Assembly: GCF_022836845.1 (NCBI RefSeq)
Contig: NZ_JAJNNZ010000001.1
Coordinates: forward strand, 124,001 to 188,000
Direction: 5' to 3'
DNA length: 64,000 nucleotides
DNA from: Vibrio gelatinilyticus
Lineage (GTDB): Bacteria; Pseudomonadota; Gammaproteobacteria; Enterobacterales; Vibrionaceae
In this document: one piece after another, positions 26,326-34,657 of the stretch
Layout: each line of letters begins with the position of its first letter
Numbering within the stretch: the first letter of the stretch is position 1
Translations under genes and position numbers: made by a program
The notes under the pieces: generated by a model
Databases searched by the model: none
Told to the model about the DNA's origin: nothing
The model's input: the letters and a program-made list of their open reading frames with translations, nothing else

Positions 26326-27440
26326 AAGATCTCATTGTTTTTGGTGAAGACTACGGTGCATTGCCAAGCAGCACTCAGCACATCATTAATTACTTAGCAG
26401 ACAATAGAAAAGTGCTATGGGTTAATTCCATTGGTCTACGGCAGCCAAAACTTTCCTTGCGTGATGTTAAAAGAGCCGCGTATAAACTGGTTGGGAAAAG
26501 TAAAGCCAGCTATGAAATGATGGGGACTGCCTGGGTGCACCCAAACATTACTTTGGCGAACGTGCTTACTATTCCGGCACCAAAATCGAGTTTTGCCAGA
26601 AAAGTCGCTAAAAGCGCGCTGTTGCACCAGATCAAGCCGCTTGCCGAGAAACTTCACCTGCAAGATCCCATTTTGTGGATGTCTTTACCGACCGCTGGTG
26701 ATCTGTGCGGATCTCTCAATGAAAGTGGTGTGGTCTACTATTGTGGCGATGACTTTGAAGCTTTAGCGGGGGTGGATCATGAAGTGGTCAAAAAGCATGA
26801 ACAAGATCTTGTCGAGAAAGCTCAATTAATTCTTACCGCTAGCCCCCAGCTCACAAATAAATTCCCTGGTTGTAAGACCCACTGCCTTCCTCATGGTGTC
26901 GATGTTGAGCTTTTTTCTACGCCTGCACCTCGCGCCCATGATCTTCCTGATAATGGTCGCCCAACGGCAGGCTTTTATGGCAGCATTTCAAATTGGCTAG
27001 ATTATGAGCTGCTAGATTCTGTTATTAAGCAAAGTCCAGACTGGAATTTTGTTTTCATCGGACCATGTGAAGCGGGTTCTCATGCATTACCCAATGATAA
27101 AAATGTCTATTGTATGGGACCACGCCCTCACCACAAACTACCTAGTTATAGCCAGCACTGGACAGTCAGTATTTTGCCGTTTGCCAATAACCCACAGATA
27201 GAAGCTTGCAGTCCATTAAAACTGCTGGAGTACCTCGCAGCCAAGCGGCCAGTCATCACCACGCCATTCCCGGCGTTAGAGCCATACAAATCACATGTCG
27301 ATTGCGTTTCGAACGCCAATGAAATGCTCATAGCAATGGAACGAGCGAAAAGCCACTCTCCGCTGCCTTCAGGGCTTGTCGATGAGCAAAGTTGGCGTTC
27401 AAGGGGGCAGTTTGTAGATTGGATGCTGGAGTTACTATGA
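26322..27440 (+). CDS. sypN: Glycosyltransferase SypN
   Basis: 372 residues, GT-B type. FGEDYGALPSSTQHI at the N-terminus, VVYYCGDDFEALAGVDHE in the middle and a C-terminal domain with FYGSISNWLDYELL, WNFVFIGP and PLKLLEYLAAKRPVITT place it in the group of TuaH/WsaF-like glycosyltransferases common in exopolysaccharide loci. It overlaps sypM by four bases and sypO by four bases (ATGA), so the three genes are translationally coupled. Confidence 0.82.
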   Translation: MKDLIVFGEDYGALPSSTQHIINYLADNRKVLWVNSIGLRQPKLSLRDVKRAAYKLVGKSKASYEMMGTAWVHPNITLANVLTIPAPKSSFARKVAKSALLHQIKPLAEKLHLQDPILWMSLPTAGDLCGSLNESGVVYYCGDDFEALAGVDHEVVKKHEQDLVEKAQLILTASPQLTNKFPGCKTHCLPHGVDVELFSTPAPRAHDLPDNGRPTAGFYGSISNWLDYELLDSVIKQSPDWNFVFIGPCEAGSHALPNDKNVYCMGPRPHHKLPSYSQHWTVSILPFANNPQIEACSPLKLLEYLAAKRPVITTPFPALEPYKSHVDCVSNANEMLIAMERAKSHSPLPSGLVDEQSWRSRGQFVDWMLELL

Positions 27441-28861
27441 ATAAACTAAAAATCAGACTGCTAGCCCTGCTAAATGCTGCATGGCGACGTCGCTATGCCA
27501 TTGTTATTCCAATTTTAATTTTGCCATTCGTGGGCTTCATCATAGGCAAGTTAGCGGCTCCAGTCTACAAAGCACACACAAGTCTTCTTATTCAAGAAAC
27601 AGCCAAAATGAACCCATTCTTAGAAGACATTGCAGTGTCCACAATGCTCAAAGATCGCTTGAGTGCTCTGACTACGCTTCTTAATAGCCGACATATTCTA
27701 TTATCGGTCGCCAGCGAATTAAAGTTAATCGACGAAACCATGCCCCCTGCAGACGTTGACTACATCATTGGCCAGATCTCAAGCAACTTGAAAGTACAAC
27801 AATTGGGTAAGGATTTTCTAAAAATCGAACTCACCTCTCGTTCACCTGATGGTATGAAAGACTTACTGGAAACTATCAGTGCCCATTTCATTGAACAGCT
27901 TCTTGCGCCAGAACGCTCGTCCATTACTGATTCGAGTGAGTTCTTAGCATTTCATATCGACAAACGATACAGTGAATTAGCAAAAGCGGAAAAATCACTC
28001 GCAGAGTATATCAACCTATACGCAGGCGAAACGCCAGATATGCAGGCGCAAAGTCTCAATCGTCTTGCAGCATTGAAACAAACGCTCGCAGAAAAAGAAG
28101 CTGAACTAGCTGGTGTAGAGCGTAGCCTTGGTACACTCGATCAGCAGTTATCTAAAACCAATCCTATCGTCGGCAAACTGGAAGAACAAATCATCGAGAT
28201 TCGCAGTGACTTAACGTTACTGAAAGCAAAGTACACTGAAAGCCACAGTGCGGTGCAGGCCAAGTTACGTGAGTTGGCGCGACTCGAACATGAGCGCAAT
28301 ATTTTACTAAATAGCGAACAACCTGAAATCAACACCGATCAGCTGTGGGATATTGCCAGCTCTTCTCGCCTTTCAAATTTAAGCGAAATCCAGCCGCTGT
28401 TAATTACTCAGCTACAAAGTCTGCAAGAGGTGCGAGGAAGGTACGAATCGCTCTCTCAAGAAACAAAGAGTTTAGCCACGATGATTAACGAGCTTGAGTC
28501 AAAGGCCAAGAACTTTGGTGATAGCGCCAAAGATCTACTGAGTCTAGAGCGTGACGTTAAGCTCAAGAGGCAGCTTTATGACGAACTTGTCGAACGTTAT
28601 GAAATGGCTGAACTAACTGGTTCATTAGGGGTATTTGAAGAAAACAAGCGGGTCAAAATTATCGATTTGCCCTACACACCAAGTACTCCTTCTAATTTCC
28701 CTCCAATTGTCTTTGCAGTCTTCGGTATTCTCGCAGGCATTGGCCTTGGTGCAGGACTAGCTGTAATGCTTGAACTGTTCGACACAACGATTCGCAGCAA
28801 AGAACAATTATTGGAGTTAACCAAATTACCGATTATCAGTGTGGTTCCTAAAATTAGTTGA
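27437..28861 (+). CDS. sypO: Wzz/GNVR-type chain-length protein SypO
   Basis: 474 residues. A first membrane helix (about 18-40) and a second near the C-terminus (about 430-452, FPPIVFAVFGILAGIGLGAG) flank a long periplasmic coiled coil (residues 160-400, e.g. LAEKEAELAGVERSLGTLDQ). The GNVR-like segment is degenerate (KRQLYDELVERYEMAELTGS). It should control polymer length and export together with SypD, as the membrane half of a split Wzc. The start at 27437 (GGAG upstream, ATGA overlap with sypN) replaces an in-frame ATG at 27392 inside sypN. It ends 8 bases before the sypP enhancer. Confidence 0.87.
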   Translation: MNKLKIRLLALLNAAWRRRYAIVIPILILPFVGFIIGKLAAPVYKAHTSLLIQETAKMNPFLEDIAVSTMLKDRLSALTTLLNSRHILLSVASELKLIDETMPPADVDYIIGQISSNLKVQQLGKDFLKIELTSRSPDGMKDLLETISAHFIEQLLAPERSSITDSSEFLAFHIDKRYSELAKAEKSLAEYINLYAGETPDMQAQSLNRLAALKQTLAEKEAELAGVERSLGTLDQQLSKTNPIVGKLEEQIIEIRSDLTLLKAKYTESHSAVQAKLRELARLEHERNILLNSEQPEINTDQLWDIASSSRLSNLSEIQPLLITQLQSLQEVRGRYESLSQETKSLATMINELESKAKNFGDSAKDLLSLERDVKLKRQLYDELVERYEMAELTGSLGVFEENKRVKIIDLPYTPSTPSNFPPIVFAVFGILAGIGLGAGLAVMLELFDTTIRSKEQLLELTKLPIISVVPKIS

Positions 28862-28868
28862 AAATAGA

Positions 28869-28883
28869 GTCTCAATTTGACAA
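28869..28883. promoter_or_regulatory. Putative SypG enhancer upstream of sypP
   Basis: GTCTCAATTTGACAA has the shared TCTCA-N3-TGA core and ends 58 bases before the -24 GG. Confidence 0.6.
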
Positions 28884-28940
28884 TCCGGGTCAAACAGCAA
28901 GGGGCTGATAATAAATCCTTTAAATTCAGTTGATTAAAAA

Positions 28941-28956
28941 TGGCACAACGTTTGCT
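28941..28956 (+). promoter_or_regulatory. Sigma-54 promoter of sypP
   Basis: TGGCACAACGTTTGCT matches TGGCAC-N5-TTGCW perfectly with the correct GG-GC spacing. Predicted start near 28967. Confidence 0.92.
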
Positions 28957-29003
28957 CAACTAAAACTAAATCACTCATGGGCGAATCAAGATACGGAGCA
29001 TCT

Positions 29004-30122
29004 ATGAACAGTTTACCGACACAGGGCAAAAAACACAGAACCCATTCAACAACGAAGATCATCCATGTTGTTCAACATCTCGCACCTGGTGGCTTAGAAA
29101 CCATGGTTCTAGACCTACTACAATTTTCCACTGCCGAAGAAATCGTACATGTAGTGAGTCTAGAAGGCACCTTAGACGACGCCATCGAGAAGTGGCCAAA
29201 ACTCGCACCTTTCAAAGCCAAATTGTTCTTCTTTGACAAAAAACCAGGGACGCAGATTAGCGTTCTATCAACACTCAGGGAACTGTTTAAAGTAATTGAG
29301 CCCGATGTCGTTCACACTCACCATATTGGCCCACTTATTTACGGAGGTATCGCGGCGCGACTGGCTGGCGTCAAAACCCGTATCCATACAGAACATGATA
29401 TGTGGCATTTAAGTAACGATAGAAGACAAAAGATACAATCTTTAGCTCTAAGGTTTGTCGACCCCATTCTCGTCGCCGATGCCAACAAGGTCGCTAGTAC
29501 CCTAAAAGAATACTTCCCGAATACTAAACCTCATGTCATAAAAAATGGTATAGATTGCAATCGATTTGTTCCAGGTGATAAGAGGTTAACTCGTCAGCAG
29601 CTAGGCCTGCCAAGTAATAATTATTTGATTGGCACAGCCGGCCGTTTAGAAAAAGTGAAAGGCCACAATATTTTACTTAAAGCGTTCAAGCAACTGCCTG
29701 TGCATATTCATTTAGCGATCGCGGGGGATGGCTCTCAGCGAGAGGAACTTGAGCAATTGGCAAGCAAGTTAGGCATTGCTGACCGAGTAACATTTCTCGG
29801 TCACATTGAAAACATGACGGCATTTTATCAGTCGCTTGACGTATTTTGTCTTCCCTCTCTTCAAGAAGGCTTTCCGCTTTCATCGTTAGAGTCGCAAGCA
29901 TGCAACGTTCCGGTCGTCCTTACGAATGTTGGTGCCGCAAAGGAAACACTTTGCCCACTTTCAGGGTTTATGGCGAAGCCAAACCGGGTATTTGATCTGG
30001 TCAAAGCGGTTGAAGACTCTCTGCAACTCGGTCATCTCGCATCCCCTCGCGAATTTGTTGTGACAAACAACGATGTGAGAAAGATGAGTAAAGCTTACCG
30101 TGCTATTAGCTTAAAAGCGTAA
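29004..30122 (+). CDS. sypP: GT4-type glycosyltransferase SypP
   Basis: 372 residues, GT-B fold. VVQHLAPGGLETMVLDLL is the acceptor-side motif, GTAGRLEKVKGHNILL opens the donor domain, and PSLQEGFPLSSLESQA carries EX7E. The in-frame ATG at 28977 would be only 10 bases from the predicted sigma-54 start and has no Shine-Dalgarno; ATG 29004 has CGGAG five bases upstream and is preferred. First gene of the last syp transcription unit (sypPQR). Confidence 0.85.
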   Translation: MNSLPTQGKKHRTHSTTKIIHVVQHLAPGGLETMVLDLLQFSTAEEIVHVVSLEGTLDDAIEKWPKLAPFKAKLFFFDKKPGTQISVLSTLRELFKVIEPDVVHTHHIGPLIYGGIAARLAGVKTRIHTEHDMWHLSNDRRQKIQSLALRFVDPILVADANKVASTLKEYFPNTKPHVIKNGIDCNRFVPGDKRLTRQQLGLPSNNYLIGTAGRLEKVKGHNILLKAFKQLPVHIHLAIAGDGSQREELEQLASKLGIADRVTFLGHIENMTAFYQSLDVFCLPSLQEGFPLSSLESQACNVPVVLTNVGAAKETLCPLSGFMAKPNRVFDLVKAVEDSLQLGHLASPREFVVTNNDVRKMSKAYRAISLKA

Positions 30123-30140
30123 CCTCTGAGGAATAGCGAA

Positions 30141-31325
30141 ATGGATATTCTTTTAATAATCACCTTTATCATTAGTGCAGGGCTTATCGTCTACCATCAC
30201 GTTGGGTATCCTCTGTTCTTACGCTGGTATGCTAATCGTCATCCTCTAGAAACTCTGAAGCATGAAACTCGTGGCTTCAAAAGTCAGCAAACGGATCGCA
30301 CTTTGCCTTCTGTTACCATCTTAGTGCCAGCCTATAACGAACAAGAGTGGATCGCACAAAAAATCAGAAATCTTGCTTCGTTAGATTACCCAAAAAAACA
30401 GCTTAATATCCGAATCGTCTGTGATGGATGCAGCGACAATACCGTCCAAATTGCCGAAGAAGTGATTCAGGAAGCCATTTGTGCAGACACTCACTTTGAG
30501 ATAGTCGATTGCTCGAACAATAGAGGCAAAGTAGCGGTAATTAACGAGCAGATGCTGACGACCACTTCCGATATTACCGCCATCAGCGACGTCTCGGCCT
30601 TGATATCGGTTGATGCGCTGGTACTTATGGCGCAACACTTTAAAAACCAATCTATTGGTGTAGTAAATGCTAAGTATTGCTTATTGAGTAATACCGACGA
30701 GGCTGAGGGCCATTACTGGAACTACCAAAATGCGATTAAGTATCGTGAGACAACACTAGGCTCAACACTTGGCTCCCATGGCGCTCTGTACTTCTTTCGT
30801 ACCCACCTGTACCAACCCATCGCAGCCAACACCATTAACGACGATTTCATTATTCCCATGCAAATCGTTAAGGCAGGGTTTCTCGCTCACTATGAGCCAA
30901 ATATGATTGCGGTTGAGTTAGAGCCGACAACTCAGGGTAACGACTTCAAGCGTCGCTTACGAATTTCAGCGGGCAACATGCAGCAATTAATTTTCCTCTT
31001 TGCTCTGCTCAACCCTAAATTCAAAGGCGTTGCTTTCGCTTTTTTCTCCGGTAAGGGGCTGAGGTTGATGACTCCTTATCTGCTCATTGCATGCTGGGGG
31101 ACTTCGCTGATGTTGGTTAGCAATCCAATATTTGACCTGCTGTTTGTTGCTCAATCAGCCATGTATAGCGTCGCCGCCCTTGGTTATTACCTTCCATCAC
31201 TGCGCAAGATCACAGTGATAAAACTTCTAACGTATGTCGTGGCTGGACATACGGCTAATCTAATCGGAGGCTTACGTTATTTACTAGGCTTTCACAACAA
31301 AACTTGGACGAAAGTGTCACGTTAA
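30141..31325 (+). CDS. sypQ: GT2-family glycosyltransferase SypQ
   Basis: 394 residues. An N-terminal membrane helix is followed by a GT-A domain: TILVPAYNEQEWIA, IVCDGCSDNT (the nucleotide-binding Asp), AISDVSALI as the DXD-like site and RRLRISAGNMQQ in place of the QxxRW motif. Three or four C-terminal membrane helices follow. The layout is that of membrane glycosyltransferases of the cellulose/hyaluronan synthase clan, although QxxRW is not strict, so processivity is uncertain. It lies 18 bases after sypP and 10 bases before sypR. Confidence 0.85.
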   Translation: MDILLIITFIISAGLIVYHHVGYPLFLRWYANRHPLETLKHETRGFKSQQTDRTLPSVTILVPAYNEQEWIAQKIRNLASLDYPKKQLNIRIVCDGCSDNTVQIAEEVIQEAICADTHFEIVDCSNNRGKVAVINEQMLTTTSDITAISDVSALISVDALVLMAQHFKNQSIGVVNAKYCLLSNTDEAEGHYWNYQNAIKYRETTLGSTLGSHGALYFFRTHLYQPIAANTINDDFIIPMQIVKAGFLAHYEPNMIAVELEPTTQGNDFKRRLRISAGNMQQLIFLFALLNPKFKGVAFAFFSGKGLRLMTPYLLIACWGTSLMLVSNPIFDLLFVAQSAMYSVAALGYYLPSLRKITVIKLLTYVVAGHTANLIGGLRYLLGFHNKTWTKVSR

Positions 31326-31335
31326 GGAATGGACT

Positions 31336-31977
31336 ATGAATACTTACCACGTTGAACGTCAGTCAATTAGAACCGCAAAAAGAGTGTTGGATATCGTTGG
31401 TTCTATCTTTGGACTTGCTCTTACACTGCTTATTTTCCCGTTTATCGCCATTGCCATCAAAGCAACGTCAAAAGGCCCAATCCTTTATAGACAAACACGC
31501 GTTGGTCGCTGGACACCAGAGAAAATGGATCTGATTAAAATCATCAAATTCAGAACCATGTATATCGATGCTGAAAGTCGTAGCGGCGCGGTATGGGCGA
31601 CAGAAAGTGACCCAAGAATCACTCCTGTTGGTCGCTTCTTACGTAAGACTCGTTTGGATGAACTTCCTCAGCTATACAATGTATTGAAAGGCGAAATGTC
31701 ACTTATTGGCCCTCGTCCGGAAAGACCTGACTTCTATTCTAATCTGGAAGAGCAGATCCCTTACTTTGTTGAGAGAACCTACGATGTATTGCCTGGAATC
31801 ACAGGGCTTGCTCAGGTAAATCAAGGTTACGATACCAGTATCGAAGATGTACGTAGCAAAGTAGGCTACGACCACAGTTACGCTCTGTCTTTGTGTTCTT
31901 TTAAGAGTTGGTTAACGACGGATTTTATGATCATCGGTAAAACCCTGAAAATCATGGTCGATGGACGTGGTCGATAA
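31336..31977 (+). CDS. sypR: Initiating sugar-phosphate transferase SypR
   Basis: 213 residues, a polyprenyl-phosphate sugar-1-phosphate transferase of the bacterial sugar transferase (WcaJ/PglC) family. One N-terminal membrane helix (about 20-42) is followed by the catalytic domain: GPILYRQTRVGR, IIKFRTM, TRLDELPQLYNVLKGEMSLI and GPRPERP, with the Asp-Glu pair at DELPQ. It starts repeat-unit synthesis by transferring a sugar phosphate to undecaprenyl phosphate. The short form lacks the N-terminal WcaJ-type extension. It is the last syp gene and is followed by the bidirectional terminator shared with arnF. Confidence 0.92.
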   Translation: MNTYHVERQSIRTAKRVLDIVGSIFGLALTLLIFPFIAIAIKATSKGPILYRQTRVGRWTPEKMDLIKIIKFRTMYIDAESRSGAVWATESDPRITPVGRFLRKTRLDELPQLYNVLKGEMSLIGPRPERPDFYSNLEEQIPYFVERTYDVLPGITGLAQVNQGYDTSIEDVRSKVGYDHSYALSLCSFKSWLTTDFMIIGKTLKIMVDGRGR

Positions 31978-31991
31978 CGTGGCATACAAAT

Positions 31992-32019
31992 AAAAAATCC
32001 AGCGTCAGCTGGATTTTTT
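31992..32019. terminator. Bidirectional terminator between sypR and arnF
   Basis: AAAAAATCCAGC and GCTGGATTTTTT form a 12-base perfect stem around a GTCA loop, giving T tracts on both strands. The arnF stop codon lies in the loop (TCA on the plus strand), so the last four sense codons of arnF form part of the stem. Confidence 0.9.
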
Positions 32020-32427
32020 AGCCGTGAAGATAAGAGCGAGCCCCATTAGAATAAAGCCAATACCTAACAGCTTTACGCCGCTGAAAGACTCATTCATCCA
32101 AGGTAGCGTCACAGCAAGTAGGTATACCAATACGTAGCTGAGGCTAAGTAGAGGGTAAGCGACACCTAAGGGCAAGTGTTTCAGTGCCATAATCCAGCAC
32201 GCCATTGATAAGGCATAGCAGGCTAAACCTATTGCGACCCCAACCAGTGCTGGCCAAACCAATACCACACTATCAACGAGCTCAAACTGACTAATGAGTG
32301 AATAAAGCGCTGACCAATCACGTGATAGGCCCGCCATGCCCCACTTCATCGCCAGTTGGGCCGTAGAGATCAGCACAACACTCATAAGCGCGGCAGGCAG
32401 CCCCGCTTTTAGGTCCTTAAACACCAT
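32005..32427 (-). CDS. arnF: Undecaprenyl-phosphate-L-Ara4N flippase subunit ArnF
   Basis: 140 residues, EmrE-like, with four membrane helices. Position after arnE and the small-multidrug-resistance fold (QLAMKWGM, GLACYALSMACWIMALKHLPLGVAYPLLSLSY) identify it. ArnE and ArnF together move undecaprenyl-phosphate-Ara4N across the inner membrane. The frame extends upstream into arnE to 32484, but the ATG at 32427 overlaps the arnE stop by one base, like the other junctions of this operon. The last codons are built into the terminator stem. Confidence 0.88.
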   Translation of the reverse strand: MVFKDLKAGLPAALMSVVLISTAQLAMKWGMAGLSRDWSALYSLISQFELVDSVVLVWPALVGVAIGLACYALSMACWIMALKHLPLGVAYPLLSLSYVLVYLLAVTLPWMNESFSGVKLLGIGFILMGLALIFTAKKSS

Positions 32428-32774
32428 TAACTCGCGCCTCCAATAATAGCGACGCCTACCATGATAAACATGACCCCTAGCCACTGTTTTGGCACTATCA
32501 CTTCGTTAAAAGCCATTTTGGACACGATCAGCATTATGACAAAGTTAATGCTCAACAATGGATAAGCGACCGACACATCCCATTGGCTCAACACACCAAG
32601 CCAGGTGATTGCGCTGGTACCCAAAAACACAATTCCCAACACCATTGGAAGGCTAAATAACTTTCCTACTGCCGACAATTGCGGGTTTTCTTCAAAGTAC
32701 ATTGCCGCTCGCTTCTGCCAGTATTGACTTAGCGAGCTTGCAAGAACTGATAGTACAAAGAGCAATACCGTCAT
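32427..32774 (-). CDS. arnE: Undecaprenyl-phosphate-L-Ara4N flippase subunit ArnE
   Basis: 115 residues, four membrane helices, EmrE-like ([43 protein letters not shown]). It forms the heteromeric flippase with ArnF. Both its start and stop codons overlap the neighbouring genes by one base (TAATG), implying tight coupling in arnTEF. Confidence 0.9.
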   Translation of the reverse strand: MTVLLFVLSVLASSLSQYWQKRAAMYFEENPQLSAVGKLFSLPMVLGIVFLGTSAITWLGVLSQWDVSVAYPLLSINFVIMLIVSKMAFNEVIVPKQWLGVMFIMVGVAIIGGAS

Positions 32775-34426
32775 TACTGAGCGGATGTTCGATTGAAAAT
32801 GAGAGCATGATAACGACCACGGTCAACATGATCACTGGATTCAGGGAATCCTTCAGGTAGTGCAGGTAAGTCTCTAAAGTGTAGAAGGACCGGACCAGTT
32901 AACTGTTTTTCCTTAATAAAATCACCCAGTTGATTCCATTCAATATAGCGGTGTTTTGAATCATCGTAATTCAGGCCGTAGTCGACTTCACCCATGCCTT
33001 TAGTTAGATAGACATCGCTGCGCTTTAGATACCAATTAAGCGCAGACATAGTGTCTGGGTAATCCGCAATAAGCACCATGTCTTGAGTGACTTTTGGTGC
33101 CAGCTCATGCATGAAACGCTCTGGCATTTTTGAATCTATTGTCGTGTTAGGTAACACGGTTGTAAACAACGCAAATAGAGCAACGGGCGATACCATATAA
33201 GCGACAAACTTATGCTCGAATGCTTTTGCTTTAGCGGCATAGAATGCGCATGCAGCCCAGAAGCCTAAAATAAATAACGCAAACCAAGGGCGGTATGATT
33301 CAGTTTCATCGAGCGGCAGCTTACCCATAAAGAACATTGCCATAAGCACAATCGCAACCGTCGCGAAAAACAAGCCATTGATGATAGAACCTATCGTCAG
33401 ACCTTTCGCTTTGTTTGCATAAGCTTTGATAATGCCGTGAGTAAGCAAAATCGCAATGGGAGCCATACACGGCAAAATGTAAGTCGCCAATTTGCCACTT
33501 GCGTATGAAAAGAGCAAGAATGGCATCACTGCCCACAATATGGAGTAGCGCAATAGCGGCTTGGATAGTTCACCTTTCAACTGCACCAATGCAGAAGGAG
33601 CCCAAAAAACCCAAGGTAGAGTGCCTAGAAACAAGAACGGCACATAATACCAAACAGGTGCTGCATGCTGGGCATCTTCCGCTGAGAAGCGATGGATATG
33701 CTCTTCCCAGAAGAAATAGTTCCAGTAGTCTGGCTCTGCGGCGTGAACCGCCAAAGCCCAAGGTAAGCAAGTCATAAAGGCAACCGCCATTACCCACCAA
33801 CCCCAACGAACAATCTCAAGAAATTGTTTTTGCAAAAGCATAAACGGGATAACAACGATAACCGGTAAAGCAAGCGCTAGGAAGCCCTTGGTGAGAACGG
33901 CACATCCACAGAAGAAACCCGCTAGACCATAATGCAACCAACGTTGTTTGCTTGTGGTTGCCTGTGTGGCAAAGAAAAATGCGGCGTAACATGCAGTAAG
34001 CCAAAACGCCAACATCCCATCTAGCACACTGTAGGTACCAAGCGCGGCCACCATGAACATACTAAGAAACACACCAGCGGTGAGCCAACCTTGACGGCGG
34101 TCAGCCATTTTGCTGACAAGAGAGACAAGAAAGAACGCAGAGCCTAACATTGCTAACGCAGAAGCGATTCGCACGGCAAAATTGGTTTCACCAAAGACAA
34201 CTTGAGCGATTGCATTAAACCAGTAGCCCATGATTGGCTTTTCAAAGTAACGCAGATCATTAAATGTCGGAACGATCCAATTGCCTGATGTCACCATTTC
34301 ACGAGAAATTTCACCATAACGAAGCTCGTCTGGAGACCACAAAGGGCGAACGTCGAGTGGTAGTATGTATAACACAATAAAGAAAAGCGATACCCAAACC
34401 GCCCAGTTAATTCGAGATTGTTGCAT
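32774..34426 (-). CDS. arnT: Lipid A 4-amino-4-deoxy-L-arabinosyltransferase ArnT
   Basis: 550 residues, exactly the E. coli ArnT length. GT39/PMT-like inner-membrane enzyme with about 12-13 membrane helices. The first periplasmic loop has the family motif [18 protein letters not shown] with the essential acidic residues, then [22 protein letters not shown]. It transfers Ara4N from undecaprenyl phosphate to lipid A phosphates, lowering affinity for polymyxin and cationic peptides. ATG 34426 has GGATTAAGA upstream and follows a terminator-like hairpin; an in-frame ATG at 34453 lies inside that hairpin without a Shine-Dalgarno. Confidence 0.9.
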   Translation of the reverse strand: MQQSRINWAVWVSLFFIVLYILPLDVRPLWSPDELRYGEISREMVTSGNWIVPTFNDLRYFEKPIMGYWFNAIAQVVFGETNFAVRIASALAMLGSAFFLVSLVSKMADRRQGWLTAGVFLSMFMVAALGTYSVLDGMLAFWLTACYAAFFFATQATTSKQRWLHYGLAGFFCGCAVLTKGFLALALPVIVVIPFMLLQKQFLEIVRWGWWVMAVAFMTCLPWALAVHAAEPDYWNYFFWEEHIHRFSAEDAQHAAPVWYYVPFLFLGTLPWVFWAPSALVQLKGELSKPLLRYSILWAVMPFLLFSYASGKLATYILPCMAPIAILLTHGIIKAYANKAKGLTIGSIINGLFFATVAIVLMAMFFMGKLPLDETESYRPWFALFILGFWAACAFYAAKAKAFEHKFVAYMVSPVALFALFTTVLPNTTIDSKMPERFMHELAPKVTQDMVLIADYPDTMSALNWYLKRSDVYLTKGMGEVDYGLNYDDSKHRYIEWNQLGDFIKEKQLTGPVLLHFRDLPALPEGFPESSDHVDRGRYHALIFNRTSAQ

Positions 34427-34440
34427 TCTTAATCCAATTA

Positions 34441-34467
34441 AATAAAAGCCCATGTTGTCATGGGCTT
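34441..34467 (-). terminator. Terminator-like hairpin between arnD and arnT
   Basis: On the minus strand AAGCCCATG, ACAA loop, CATGGGCTT is followed by TTTTATTTAA. It lies 14 bases before the arnT start, so transcripts from arnBCAD should at least partly end here. The arnT Shine-Dalgarno follows immediately. Confidence 0.65.
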
Positions 34468-34545
34468 ATCCTAGTTTCAAACCATAAGAGCTTGGTGCAT
34501 ATAGTCTCAGTGTTGCTGTTTTGAATACTCACTTCTATTCAACAC

Positions 34546-34624
34546 GTCATTCCTGCATAAGCAGGAATCTAACCGAGGTTTGGCATGCGCTAGTAGCAGA
34601 TCCCTGCCTGCGCAGGGATGACAA
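34546..34624. repeat. Vibrio-type palindromic intergenic repeat (GTCATTCC...GGATGAC)
   Basis: GTCATTCCTGCATAAGCAGGAATC is joined to GATCCCTGCCTGCGCAGGGATGAC, two hairpin arms with related ends. Related units occur at 49504-49558, 49592-49692 and 59022-59118. It sits in the 85-base-plus spacer after arnD, inside the arn operon. Confidence 0.7.
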
Positions 34625-34657
34625 CATTTTTAGTTTTTTGTCATCTGTGCGCCGTAC

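Noticed and set aside
34427..34453. ATG at 34453 as the arnT start
   Set aside because: It lies inside the terminator-like hairpin without a Shine-Dalgarno; ATG 34426 gives the 550-residue E. coli length and has GGA upstream.
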